DNA from: Flavobacterium psychrophilum
Lineage (GTDB): Bacteria > Bacteroidota > Bacteroidia > Flavobacteriales > Flavobacteriaceae
Reading direction: 5' to 3'
DNA: 7,348 nt
Assembly (NCBI GenBank): GCA_945861915.1
Contig: CAMAWK010000118.1
Location: forward strand, 1-7,348
Under the pieces are notes generated by a model that was given only the letters and a program-made list of their open reading frames with translations, made no database searches and was not told the origin of the DNA. A program made the position numbers and the translations under genes. How positions within the stretch are numbered: the stretch's first letter is position 1; each line of letters opens with the position of its first letter. Positions 1 through 6,516 of this stretch are shown here, in pieces.

Positions 1-738
1 CATGTTCGCGAAATTAGCACCGATACGCTTACTGGTGCAGCCCATATAGTAATGGTTCCTATGCAAAAAGCATTATGGAGCAAAACCTCGCATAATTTTG
101 CAGGTTATAATACGAATATACCTGATCAGTTCAGGGTTAAGCAGTTCGAAGAAGAATTCACTAAAATGTGGCTGAATGGAAAAGATACCTTACCTCAGCT
201 CATTACCATGATGTTACCTAATGATCATGGAGCAGGTATCAGACCAGAAGATGGATATCCCTATCCGCAATCGTTTATGGCAGATAATGATCTGGCGCTT
301 GGAAGAACTTTAAACTTTTTAAGTAAAACCCCTTATTGGAAAGATATGCTGGTAATTGTAACTGAAGATGACCCGCAAGGTGGTGTAGATCATATTGATG
401 CTCACAGAAGTATATTGATGATGGCCGGACCCTATGTAAAGCGAAATTATGTTTCAAAAACTCATGCAAATTTTGGTTCCATCTTAAAGGTCATTTACAA
501 CGTTTTAGGAGTACCTTATGTTAATCAATATGACATCACAGCAAGTTTACTAGATGATTTTTTTACCAAAGAGCCTAATTTAGAAACTTATAGTTTTGAA
601 TTTCCTGACAAAGTGATTTTTGACTGGGACAAAGCAATGGAGAAATATAACTATAAGATTGATTGGAGAAAAGTAATGCAAGGTCCGTCGATGGATAATG
701 AAAATGAGTTAAGGGAAAAACATTATAAAGGAAATTAA
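1..738 (+). CDS. Phosphoesterase, alkaline phosphatase superfamily (C-terminal part, 5' truncated)
   Basis: The frame is open from the first base, so the real start lies outside the window; 245 codons remain before TAA at 736-738. The protein looks like the catalytic part of the phosphoesterase family (PF04185-like) within the alkaline phosphatase superfamily. Visible metal-site motifs, numbered within the fragment, are PNDH (73-76) and the block EDDPQGGVDHIDAHRS beginning at residue 122, which supplies acidic residues and histidines 131 and 135. In Bacteroidota this domain is often the C-terminal half of long proteins with an N-terminal YncE-like beta-propeller; whether that holds here cannot be seen. 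Such enzymes are usually exported and hydrolyse phosphate esters, but the substrate cannot be told. The 3' end appears intact. It is followed by 285 bases without a gene, so it is probably not in an operon with the next gene. Confidence 0.85.
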   Translation, partial: HVREISTDTLTGAAHIVMVPMQKALWSKTSHNFAGYNTNIPDQFRVKQFEEEFTKMWLNGKDTLPQLITMMLPNDHGAGIRPEDGYPYPQSFMADNDLALGRTLNFLSKTPYWKDMLVIVTEDDPQGGVDHIDAHRSILMMAGPYVKRNYVSKTHANFGSILKVIYNVLGVPYVNQYDITASLLDDFFTKEPNLETYSFEFPDKVIFDWDKAMEKYNYKIDWRKVMQGPSMDNENELREKHYKGN

Positions 739-1023
739 TTTGATTTTAAAAAAGACATTGGCCAAAATGAATTAAATTTTAGCCACGCTGATTTAATTAA
801 ATGGTCTAACAATTACTAATATTTTGATTCATTGACATCGCCAAAAATTATTTTACCCAACAAGCTTTTTTAATTGCAAATTCAGCCAGGAAAATTTCGT
901 AGATACTAAAATGCAACATCAGTTGTAACTTTTCTCAAGATTTTGGAAGGTTTGAATTTGATAAAATGATGAAAATTTTACTAAAAAAAATATACCTATC
1001 TTATACTACTAAAAGTTAAAATC

Positions 1024-1692
1024 ATGAAAAAAATTAAAATTACACTGCTTCTAGTATTCCTATTCACAATTAAGTTAAATGCTCAGTTTATTCAAAATTT
1101 ATCGGATCTACAGGGAAAACCACTGACTGAATCGAAATATTCTGATATAACAGGAACTGTTTTTTTGTTTGAGGATTGGCTAAAAGGTTCTGTTGAACAA
1201 GGAACAAAAATTTCTTACAAAGATGTTGATTTGAAATATAACAACTATAGTGATGAGCTGTTTTTTAAAAATCCTAAAGATGGTGCCATGCTATCTTTTG
1301 TTTCACCTGTAACAGCATTTTCATTGAACATAAACGGTAGGATTGATATGTATAGAAATGGTTTCCCCGAAATTGATAAGTTCAATGAGAAATCCTACTA
1401 CCAGATTGTATTTGATGGAGGAATTAAACTACTATTCAAAAACTACAAAACGTTAATACAGGTAAAGCCCTATAACTCTACAATAACCGAAAAGAAATTT
1501 GTTGACAATTTCGCTTATTATGTTTTTAAGGATAATGTCATGATAAAATTTAAGCCCTCGAAGAATGATTTTTTACAAATACTTAGCTCTAAATCTAATG
1601 AGATAGACGCTTTTATTAAAAAAGAAAAAATAAACTTTAAAGATAATCAAGATCTGGCGAAGGTATTTGTGTATTACAGTACACTTCTTTGA
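1024..1692 (+). CDS. Exported protein of unknown function, 222 aa
   Basis: A complete frame starts at ATG 1024 and ends with TGA at 1690-1692. Residues 1-20 form a typical Sec signal peptide: KK at positions 2-3, a hydrophobic core (LLLVFLFTI) and a cut site after Leu-Asn-Ala before Gln21. The mature protein of about 200 residues is rich in Lys, Phe, Tyr and Asn, has no cysteine, and shows no catalytic motif I recognise. It has no membrane segment after the signal, so it is probably periplasmic or secreted. The start is preceded by an A-rich leader (actaaaagttaaaatc), as is usual in Bacteroidota, and its placement at the head of a good signal peptide supports it. Similar unannotated exported proteins exist in Bacteroidota as far as I remember, but I assign no function. 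It appears monocistronic, with 285 bases before and 740 bases after. Confidence 0.8.
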   Translation: MKKIKITLLLVFLFTIKLNAQFIQNLSDLQGKPLTESKYSDITGTVFLFEDWLKGSVEQGTKISYKDVDLKYNNYSDELFFKNPKDGAMLSFVSPVTAFSLNINGRIDMYRNGFPEIDKFNEKSYYQIVFDGGIKLLFKNYKTLIQVKPYNSTITEKKFVDNFAYYVFKDNVMIKFKPSKNDFLQILSSKSNEIDAFIKKEKINFKDNQDLAKVFVYYSTLL

Positions 1693-2141
1693 TTTATAAA
1701 ATTAAACCACATCAGATTAGCTTTAATGACCAAATCTGTTTTGTAAGGGGTTTATGGTTATACTGTTCTCATCTAAACGGTTCTAAATTGATTGAAATAT
1801 AAGATAATAGCTACCGCTTTGGAATTAAGATAGGGAGGTATATCAATATGTTTAATCTAAACTTCAAAACCCTTTAAAATCTTTAATCGTGTACTTTTGT
1901 AAGTATAACACTCGCTTAGTTTTGACCTAAATGAGTCCAATTTTTGCTGACGATTTACAAAACAATTCAGGGAGCTTATGGATAATCTGTCATACAATGA
2001 TTAACGAAGACAAAAAATTATAAAAACTATAATTGGATAAACTAATTTAAGGCTAATGATATATATTCAATGAAAAGGCTAAAAAATAATAACCCTAAAG
2101 CACGTTAGGCAAAAGTTTCGGTTCAAAACTCTTAAGACAGA
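1693..2141. other. Intergenic stretch without a convincing gene
   Basis: I see no coding region here. Only very short frames occur on the plus strand, for example 9 codons at 1848-1877 and 30 codons at 1931-2023, and on the minus strand a stop-interrupted frame of about 45 codons without recognisable similarity. Minor signals are an inverted repeat CAGATT/AATCTG (1713-1718 and 1733-1738) just after the preceding gene, which could be a weak terminator, and TACTTTTG at 1892-1899, which fits the Bacteroidota -7 consensus TAnnTTTG but lacks a clear -33 TTTG at the right distance. The sequence is AT-rich and looks like decayed or non-coding DNA. Confidence 0.5.
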
Positions 2142-2258
2142 TTTGTGGTAGCTGAAATTACGTTATCCGTATCAGCCCCAGAGTTGCGGGAGGCTAAAAA
2201 TCACGCCCATCGCAAATCGGTAAAACGTTACGCTAATTCAAGCTCTTTACCACACAAA
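2142..2258. repeat. Long bulged inverted repeat, possible structured RNA or palindromic element
   Basis: The ends of this 117-base stretch pair in nested order. TGTGGTA (2144-2150) pairs with TACCACA (2248-2254), and TTTG/CAAA can extend this outward past a small bulge. Moving inward, GCT (2151-2153) pairs with AGC (2241-2243), GAA (2154-2156) with TTC (2237-2239), TTA (2158-2160) with TAA (2234-2236), CGT (2161-2163) with ACG (2230-2232), and CCG (2167-2169) with CGG (2218-2220). The apical hairpin TTGCGGGAGGC (2184-2194) pairs with GCCCATCGCAA (2205-2215) through nine pairs, one of them G-U, and two mismatches. An alternative hairpin AGCC (2174-2177)/GGCT (2192-2195) excludes the apical one. 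The central part is more GC-rich than its surroundings. This could be a non-coding RNA, a leader element of the gene at 2433, or a MITE-like repeat; sequence alone cannot decide. Confidence 0.45.
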
Positions 2259-2355
2259 CAGGAATTAAATTAATAAATAAATTATCCCTAATCCTTTTCG
2301 GTTTAACTGTTAAGAAATTCAATTAACTGGACTTTCGTTAATAATAATTTATCTA

Positions 2356-2387
2356 TTTGATATTGAAAGCATAATATTCTATTTCCG
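2356..2387 (+). promoter_or_regulatory. Possible Bacteroidota-type promoter for the PhoX-like gene
   Basis: TTTG at 2356-2359 could be a -33 element. It is followed after 20 bases by TATTTCCG (2380-2387), a partial match to the -7 consensus TAnnTTTG. The spacing is right for the Bacteroidota primary sigma factor, and the site lies about 45 bases before the ATG at 2433, but two of the conserved -7 bases differ. This is a weak call, made because a highly structured upstream region and a strong terminator downstream suggest the gene is its own transcription unit. Confidence 0.25.
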
Positions 2388-2432
2388 CCGTATAAGTAAT
2401 TTTATTGCTCACAAACTTGAAAATATACAACC

Positions 2433-3923
2433 ATGTTTAAAAAAACAACTTTAAAAATTTTTGTAGCTTCTATAATCGCTACTACTGTGATCGTATCTTG
2501 TAGAAAAGATAGCGATGCAACAAATGATGAACTCAATCAGAGTCAGACTGTTGAGTTCAAAAACCGTTCTAAAACTCCATCGTTTGTAAAAATGGGATCT
2601 GAGTTTTCTAGTGTAGGAGTTTTCACTTTAGTAAGTAGTGAAGATGCAATACCAAATTCCGGGAATATGGTTTTTGGAGGTGCTCCTGATGGTCAAGGAT
2701 TTATAAAAAATCCAGACGGAAGCGGCTATATTATGGTTACAAACCATGAAAATACTTGGGCCGTGTCAAGATTATACTTAGACAAAAAATTAGATATCGT
2801 TAAAGGAGATTATATTGTAAATACGGATGGAGGTATGTTTAGATTGTGTTCTGCTACAATGGCAACTCCGGCGGAACATGGATTTGGTCCTACTTTTTTA
2901 ACAACAGGTGAATCGAATGTAAACGCAATGACGCACGCGATTGATCCAGTTGGAGTTGCAAATCCATCTAGCCAGGCAAGGGTAAAACCAGCTTTAGGTA
3001 AGTTTAGTGGTGAAAATGCAGTTCCTTTAAGCAAACTAGCATATCCAGGAAAAACTGTCATTATTTTAGGAGAAGATGCTGGTAATGGTCAGGTGTATTT
3101 GTATGTGTCTAACACAGTTGGAGATTTAGACAATGGTAAATTATATGTACTAAGAAGGACAGATTTAAACCAAATCGAAACTGCAATGACATGGAATAAT
3201 AACTACCCTGTAGAATTTGTAGAAGTACCAAATGCTAAAAACCTAACTGGAACAGAAATAGAAAACTTAAATACAAGTCTTAAATCTATTCAGTTTGCTC
3301 GCGTTGAAGATTTAGATTATCGTAAAGGGTCTGCTACTAATAATAGAGAATTATATTTTGTAGCAACAGGAGTAAGTGGTTCATCTGAAAAAACATACAT
3401 GGGAAGAATGTATCAATTGAAATTGGATGCTAATGATCCATTAAAAGGAACTTTAAAAATTGCTGCTGACGGAGACGTATCTGCAACAGGTGCTAACGTA
3501 AAAGGTAAAGATATCATCAATCCAGATAACCTTTGTGTAACAGAAAACTTTGTGTATATACAAGAAGATGGAGATTCATTTTTTCCAGAAGCTACTCATA
3601 ATTCATTAATTTGGCAGTACAATATTGCAACAGGTGCTAAAAAAATATTTATGGATATGACGCATGGTGATGCCGGAATTTTGGATACAAAATATAACCC
3701 AAATGTTGCAACTAACACTAGCAGATTAAAATTTGGAGCTTGGGAGCACGGTGCTATGGAAGATATTTCTGATGTAGTTGGAGTTCCAGGTACATTTACA
3801 ATTAATATCCATGCACATACTTGGGTAGAAGATAATAAATTTTTAAATCCAAGTATGGCTACTTCAGTACAGTCATATAAATCTGGTGGTCAAACACTTA
3901 TTTTAAAAAATGTACCTAGATAA
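2433..3923 (+). CDS. PhoX/DUF839-like outer-membrane lipoprotein
   Basis: This complete 496-residue protein begins with a lipoprotein signal: a hydrophobic stretch ending in the lipobox Ile-Val-Ser-Cys23. Residues RKDSD follow the cysteine, resembling the charged export signal of Bacteroidota surface lipoproteins. The rest has motifs in the order expected for the PhoX/DUF839 beta-propeller family (PF05787): NHE at 104-106, a Cys-Ser-Ala-Thr block from Cys139, LTTGES at 156-161, GEDA at 213-216, VEDLDY around Glu292-Asp293, NPDN at 363-366 and QEDGDS from 377. PhoX proteins are calcium- and iron-dependent phosphatases. However, the Cys-Glu-Glu motif that I recall holding the iron-bridging cysteine reads Thr-Gly-Glu here, so phosphatase activity is uncertain. 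The family assignment rests on recognising motifs, not on an alignment. A strong terminator follows immediately, before the peroxidase gene. Confidence 0.72.
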   Translation: MFKKTTLKIFVASIIATTVIVSCRKDSDATNDELNQSQTVEFKNRSKTPSFVKMGSEFSSVGVFTLVSSEDAIPNSGNMVFGGAPDGQGFIKNPDGSGYIMVTNHENTWAVSRLYLDKKLDIVKGDYIVNTDGGMFRLCSATMATPAEHGFGPTFLTTGESNVNAMTHAIDPVGVANPSSQARVKPALGKFSGENAVPLSKLAYPGKTVIILGEDAGNGQVYLYVSNTVGDLDNGKLYVLRRTDLNQIETAMTWNNNYPVEFVEVPNAKNLTGTEIENLNTSLKSIQFARVEDLDYRKGSATNNRELYFVATGVSGSSEKTYMGRMYQLKLDANDPLKGTLKIAADGDVSATGANVKGKDIINPDNLCVTENFVYIQEDGDSFFPEATHNSLIWQYNIATGAKKIFMDMTHGDAGILDTKYNPNVATNTSRLKFGAWEHGAMEDISDVVGVPGTFTINIHAHTWVEDNKFLNPSMATSVQSYKSGGQTLILKNVPR

Positions 3924-3943
3924 TAAAAACTAGGTTAGAATTA

Positions 3944-3979
3944 AACCTTCACCTGTTTACTTGGGTGGAGGTTTTTTTT
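3944..3979 (+). terminator. Intrinsic terminator after the PhoX-like gene
   Basis: AACCTTCACC (3944-3953) pairs with GGTGGAGGTT (3964-3973) through ten base pairs, one of them a G-U pair, around a 10-base loop. The stem runs directly into a T-tract (3972-3979). It starts 20 bases after the stop codon and ends only 25 bases before the next ATG at 4005, leaving little room for a separate promoter for the downstream peroxidase gene. Confidence 0.9.
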
Positions 3980-4004
3980 ATTAAAATTAACAAGCATAAA
4001 CAAA

Positions 4005-5786
4005 ATGAAAAGAATTATTATTTTATCATTTTTAATGTCATCTCTTTTTTCTTGTGTAGATAAAGATTATAAAATTTTAGAAAAAAAACTACATACAACT
4101 ATTTCGATAAAAATAGATACATTAAATACTGCTTTGACTGAAATAGAAAAGGAAAAGGATAAAGAAAAGTTAATCCTGAAATTCAAGAAAACTAGAAAAG
4201 AGTATAAAAAAATAGAACCTTTTGTAGAATATTATTTTCAAGGTCTTTCTCGAAGAATAAATGGGCCTGCTCTACCCGAAATAAAAACAGATGATAATAT
4301 TGTAAATGCTGCAACGGGTTTTCAAGTTATTGAAGAAATTATTTTTGGTGATAGTGTTAACTTGGATGAACTAAAAATTCAGGTTCGTATTTTAAAAACC
4401 GACTTAAAATTTATTCAACAAAATTTTAAAGATTTACCTATTCAAAACCATCATTTTTATGAATTAATGCAACATCAAATCATAAGAATTGCTGCATTAG
4501 GTATAACAGGTTTTGACTCTCCCGTGGCGTTTAATTCAATTAATGAAGCTAAAAATGCTATAGAAGGTATAGAAGAGTTCTATTTGATGTATTGCGAGAC
4601 AAATAAACATGAAGTAGATTCTGACATAACTCAATTTTCTAAGAAAGCGAAACAATACATCAATACCAACAATGATTTTAATACTTTTAATAGGCTAGAG
4701 TTTATAAAAAACCATTTGATGCCACTTAGCGTTGCTTTTGAAAGTGAATTTGAAACTGTAATTGAAAAAGCGCCGGATTTTAGTGACAGTAAAGTTTTTT
4801 ATGGTCATCTCTCAGATTTAATGCAAGGAAAAAAACTTAATCCTGATGCATTTTCTCCTTTTGCTGAATCAAAATCTACACCTGAAAAAACAGCTTTAGG
4901 TAAATTACTTTTTAATGATAATTCTATTTCTCGTAGCAACCAAATGAGTTGTGCAACTTGTCACAATGCTGAAAAAGCTTTTACTGATGGTAAAAAATTT
5001 TCTACACAAAATATTCATAACAACAGTACCAATCGAAATTCTCCAACTTTATTGTATTCTTCTTTTCAAAAAGCATTTTTCTATGATATGCGTTCTCAAG
5101 ATTTGGAAAATCAAATAGAAAGCGTCATGAAAAATCCAGATGAGTTTAACCTTTCTCCAAATGAAATACAAGATAAAATTTATTCCAATGATAATGTAGT
5201 TAAATTATTTACCAAAGCATTTCCTGATAAGAAAGAAATAACAACTTATGAAATTAGAAATGCTATTGCATCTTATGTTAGAAGTTTAATGCCTTTTAAT
5301 TCGAAAATCGATCATTATTTTGCCGGAAAAGCTACGCTGACAGAAAATGAAATAAATGGGTTTAATTTATTTGCTGGTAAAGCCAAATGTGCTACTTGCC
5401 ATTTCATTCCAATTTTTAATGGAACAGTACCACCCTGGTATAATAACTCCGAATCGGAGGTTATTGGTGTTCCAGGAAGTATCGCATGGGAAAATGCCAT
5501 TATAGATGATGATGAAGGTAGATATAAATTAAATCAAATAGAGCAACTCAGATTTTCATTTAAAACCCCAACCATAAGAAATAGTGAAAAAACAGCACCT
5601 TATATGCATAATGGAGTTTATAAGACCATGGAAGATGTGGTTAGATTTTATAAATTAGGTGGAGGTAATGGTATTGGTATGAACTTAGAATATCAAACCT
5701 TACCTTTCGATAAACTGGATTTAACTGAAAAAGAACAACAAGAAATTATCAGTTTTATTAATGCGTTAACTGATGAAAATAAATAA
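4005..5786 (+). CDS. Imelysin-like / di-heme cytochrome c peroxidase fusion lipoprotein
   Basis: This 593-residue protein starts with a lipoprotein signal whose lipobox is Leu-Phe-Ser-Cys17. Residues of about 20-270 are helical and Lys/Glu-rich. They include GFQVIEEIIF from Gly105, which resembles the imelysin GxHxxE signature except that Gln107 replaces His. The C-terminal half is a di-heme peroxidase of the CcpA/MauG type. The first heme site is CATCH at 316-320, followed by RNSPTLLYSS, a YDMRS block and ENQIES, matching conserved peroxidatic-domain segments. The second heme site is CATCH at 462-466, and the late segment KTPTIRN...APYMHNG contains Met534, a candidate axial ligand. The 146-residue heme spacing is normal for the family. 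The family reduces peroxide with electrons from a small redox protein; some members instead oxidise other substrates. The protein should sit on the outer membrane, anchored by lipid. It overlaps the next gene by 14 bases, so the two are probably translationally coupled. Confidence 0.88.
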   Translation: MKRIIILSFLMSSLFSCVDKDYKILEKKLHTTISIKIDTLNTALTEIEKEKDKEKLILKFKKTRKEYKKIEPFVEYYFQGLSRRINGPALPEIKTDDNIVNAATGFQVIEEIIFGDSVNLDELKIQVRILKTDLKFIQQNFKDLPIQNHHFYELMQHQIIRIAALGITGFDSPVAFNSINEAKNAIEGIEEFYLMYCETNKHEVDSDITQFSKKAKQYINTNNDFNTFNRLEFIKNHLMPLSVAFESEFETVIEKAPDFSDSKVFYGHLSDLMQGKKLNPDAFSPFAESKSTPEKTALGKLLFNDNSISRSNQMSCATCHNAEKAFTDGKKFSTQNIHNNSTNRNSPTLLYSSFQKAFFYDMRSQDLENQIESVMKNPDEFNLSPNEIQDKIYSNDNVVKLFTKAFPDKKEITTYEIRNAIASYVRSLMPFNSKIDHYFAGKATLTENEINGFNLFAGKAKCATCHFIPIFNGTVPPWYNNSESEVIGVPGSIAWENAIIDDDEGRYKLNQIEQLRFSFKTPTIRNSEKTAPYMHNGVYKTMEDVVRFYKLGGGNGIGMNLEYQTLPFDKLDLTEKEQQEIISFINALTDENK

Positions 5787-6336
5787 TAAAAAAAAACTAA
5801 TTTTTATTTTTGGATTTATTATAATTTGTTCTTGTGACACTAAAGATGATGAATGTAATTTTATGCCCGAAATTACAGCCATAACGAGTAGCTCCAACCC
5901 CTGTTCTTCTACTGGTACTGTAAAGGTAGTTTCACCATTTGATACTCGTTTTATATACAAATTGGGGCAAGGAAATTTTCAAACAAATACTAATTTTACA
6001 AAAATATCTGTAGGCAAGCACCTATTGTCAATAAAAGATAAAAACGGTTGTGTAGTTACAAAAGAGATTAGCATCGACTCTATTCAAAAAAGCATACTTT
6101 TTACAGAAGTTGAAGCAATTTTAAAAATGAGATGTTCGTCTTGTCATTCCGGAGCTAATCCACATGCAGGTATTAATTTTACAAGAATTTGCGATATTCT
6201 AACTTATTGGAGTAGAATACATTCCAGAGCAATAGAAGGTAACCCAACTCCGATGCCTCAAACAGGTTTGATTTCTTTAGTAGAGCGAAATAAAATACAA
6301 CAATGGATAAATAACGGTCATAGATATGAAGATTAA
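5773..6336 (+). CDS. Small mono-heme cytochrome lipoprotein with SprB-like domain
   Basis: The 187-residue protein begins inside the end of the peroxidase gene (ATG 5773-5775, in another frame). Its signal is Lys-rich and then hydrophobic, with lipobox Ile-Cys-Ser-Cys21. The following DTKDDE contains Lys-Asp-Asp, a good match to the Bacteroidota surface-export signal. Residues of about 29-100 resemble a SprB repeat: a Gly/Val strand, FIYKLGQGNFQ, then NFTKISVGKHLLSIKDKNGC, which has the usual closing Asp-x-Asn-Gly-Cys. The C-terminal part has a single heme c site CSSCH (121-125), a probable Met161 ligand in PTPMPQTG, and a closing helix QQWINNG, as in small membrane-attached cytochromes c. 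It could pass electrons to or from the peroxidase encoded just upstream; this partnership is inferred from the gene overlap and the heme content. No other function is visible. Confidence 0.8.
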   Translation: MKINNKKKLIFIFGFIIICSCDTKDDECNFMPEITAITSSSNPCSSTGTVKVVSPFDTRFIYKLGQGNFQTNTNFTKISVGKHLLSIKDKNGCVVTKEISIDSIQKSILFTEVEAILKMRCSSCHSGANPHAGINFTRICDILTYWSRIHSRAIEGNPTPMPQTGLISLVERNKIQQWINNGHRYED

Positions 6337-6354
6337 AAAATCACAAAAGCTCAA

Positions 6355-6383
6355 CTTGAAGTGGCAATAAGGTGCTTGAAGTG
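6355..6383 (+). repeat. Short direct repeat CTTGAAGTG, two copies
   Basis: CTTGAAGTG occurs at 6355-6363 and again at 6375-6383, 20 bases apart, in the degenerate DNA between the cytochrome gene and the istB scrap. It may be a chance repeat or scar of a past rearrangement; no function is evident. Confidence 0.4.
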
Positions 6384-6390
6384 TTTCTGA

Positions 6391-6468
6391 TTAATGATGC
6401 TGCTGAATATCCTGGAAGACCGCTACGGAAATGGTAGTACAATGATAACTTCTTAGCTCAGTGCGTTC
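6391..6468 (+). pseudogene. istB: Remnant of an IS21-family istB transposition helper ATPase
   Basis: Between the cytochrome gene and the convergent methyltransferase, the plus strand encodes NILEDRYGNGSTMITS at 6406-6453. This closely matches the conserved IstB stretch that normally reads (E)ILEDRYG..ST.ITSQ. The expected Gln is replaced by TAG (6454-6456), a one-base change from CAG, followed by Leu-Ser. Stops also occur in frame upstream (TGA 6388-6390) and downstream (TAA 6469-6471), and the ATPase P-loop is absent. Only about 20 codons of an approximately 250-residue protein remain, so it is a dead scrap. The call rests on motif recall. Confidence 0.65.
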
Positions 6469-6493
6469 TAAGAGATGAACCAGCTACCGAGCG

Positions 6494-6512
6494 ACAATGT
6501 GTTGAACATTGT
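6494..6512 (-). terminator. Possible terminator hairpin of the methyltransferase gene
   Basis: ACAATGT (6494-6500) and ACATTGT (6506-6512) form a perfect 7-base-pair stem with a 5-base loop, starting 5 bases beyond the methyltransferase stop codon on the minus strand. Neither side has a strong T-tract, so termination may be weak or Rho-dependent. Because it lies between two convergent genes, it could act in both directions. Confidence 0.35.
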
Positions 6513-6516
6513 TAAA

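Noticed and set aside
760..784. Hairpin GGCcAAAAT/ATTTTaGCC after the phosphoesterase gene; on the minus strand it includes GTGGCTAAAATT, which recalls subterminal repeats of some Bacteroidota IS21 elements.
   Set aside because: There is no T-tract for a terminator, and a single copy of a short AT-rich motif is not enough to claim an IS end, although an IS21 remnant exists at the other side of the window.
1848..1877. Nine-codon frame preceded by GGGAGGT, a Shine-Dalgarno-like sequence.
   Set aside because: It is too short to support as a gene, and Bacteroidota genes rarely depend on such sites; likely chance.
1770..2000. Minus-strand stretch that reads open for about 45 and then 27 codons around a single stop, considered as a decayed gene.
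   Set aside because: No family resemblance was found, and open runs of this length are not unusual across six frames.
1931..2023. A 30-codon frame beginning MSPIFADDLQ.
   Set aside because: It has no upstream signal, no similarity I recognise and a length expected by chance.
2101..2110. CACGTTAGGC, where GTTAGGC fits the integron attC core pattern GTTRRRY.
   Set aside because: No partner RYYYAAC was found upstream within a normal attC length, and no integrase or cassette gene is nearby. The inverted structure at 2142-2258 lies on the wrong side for this core.
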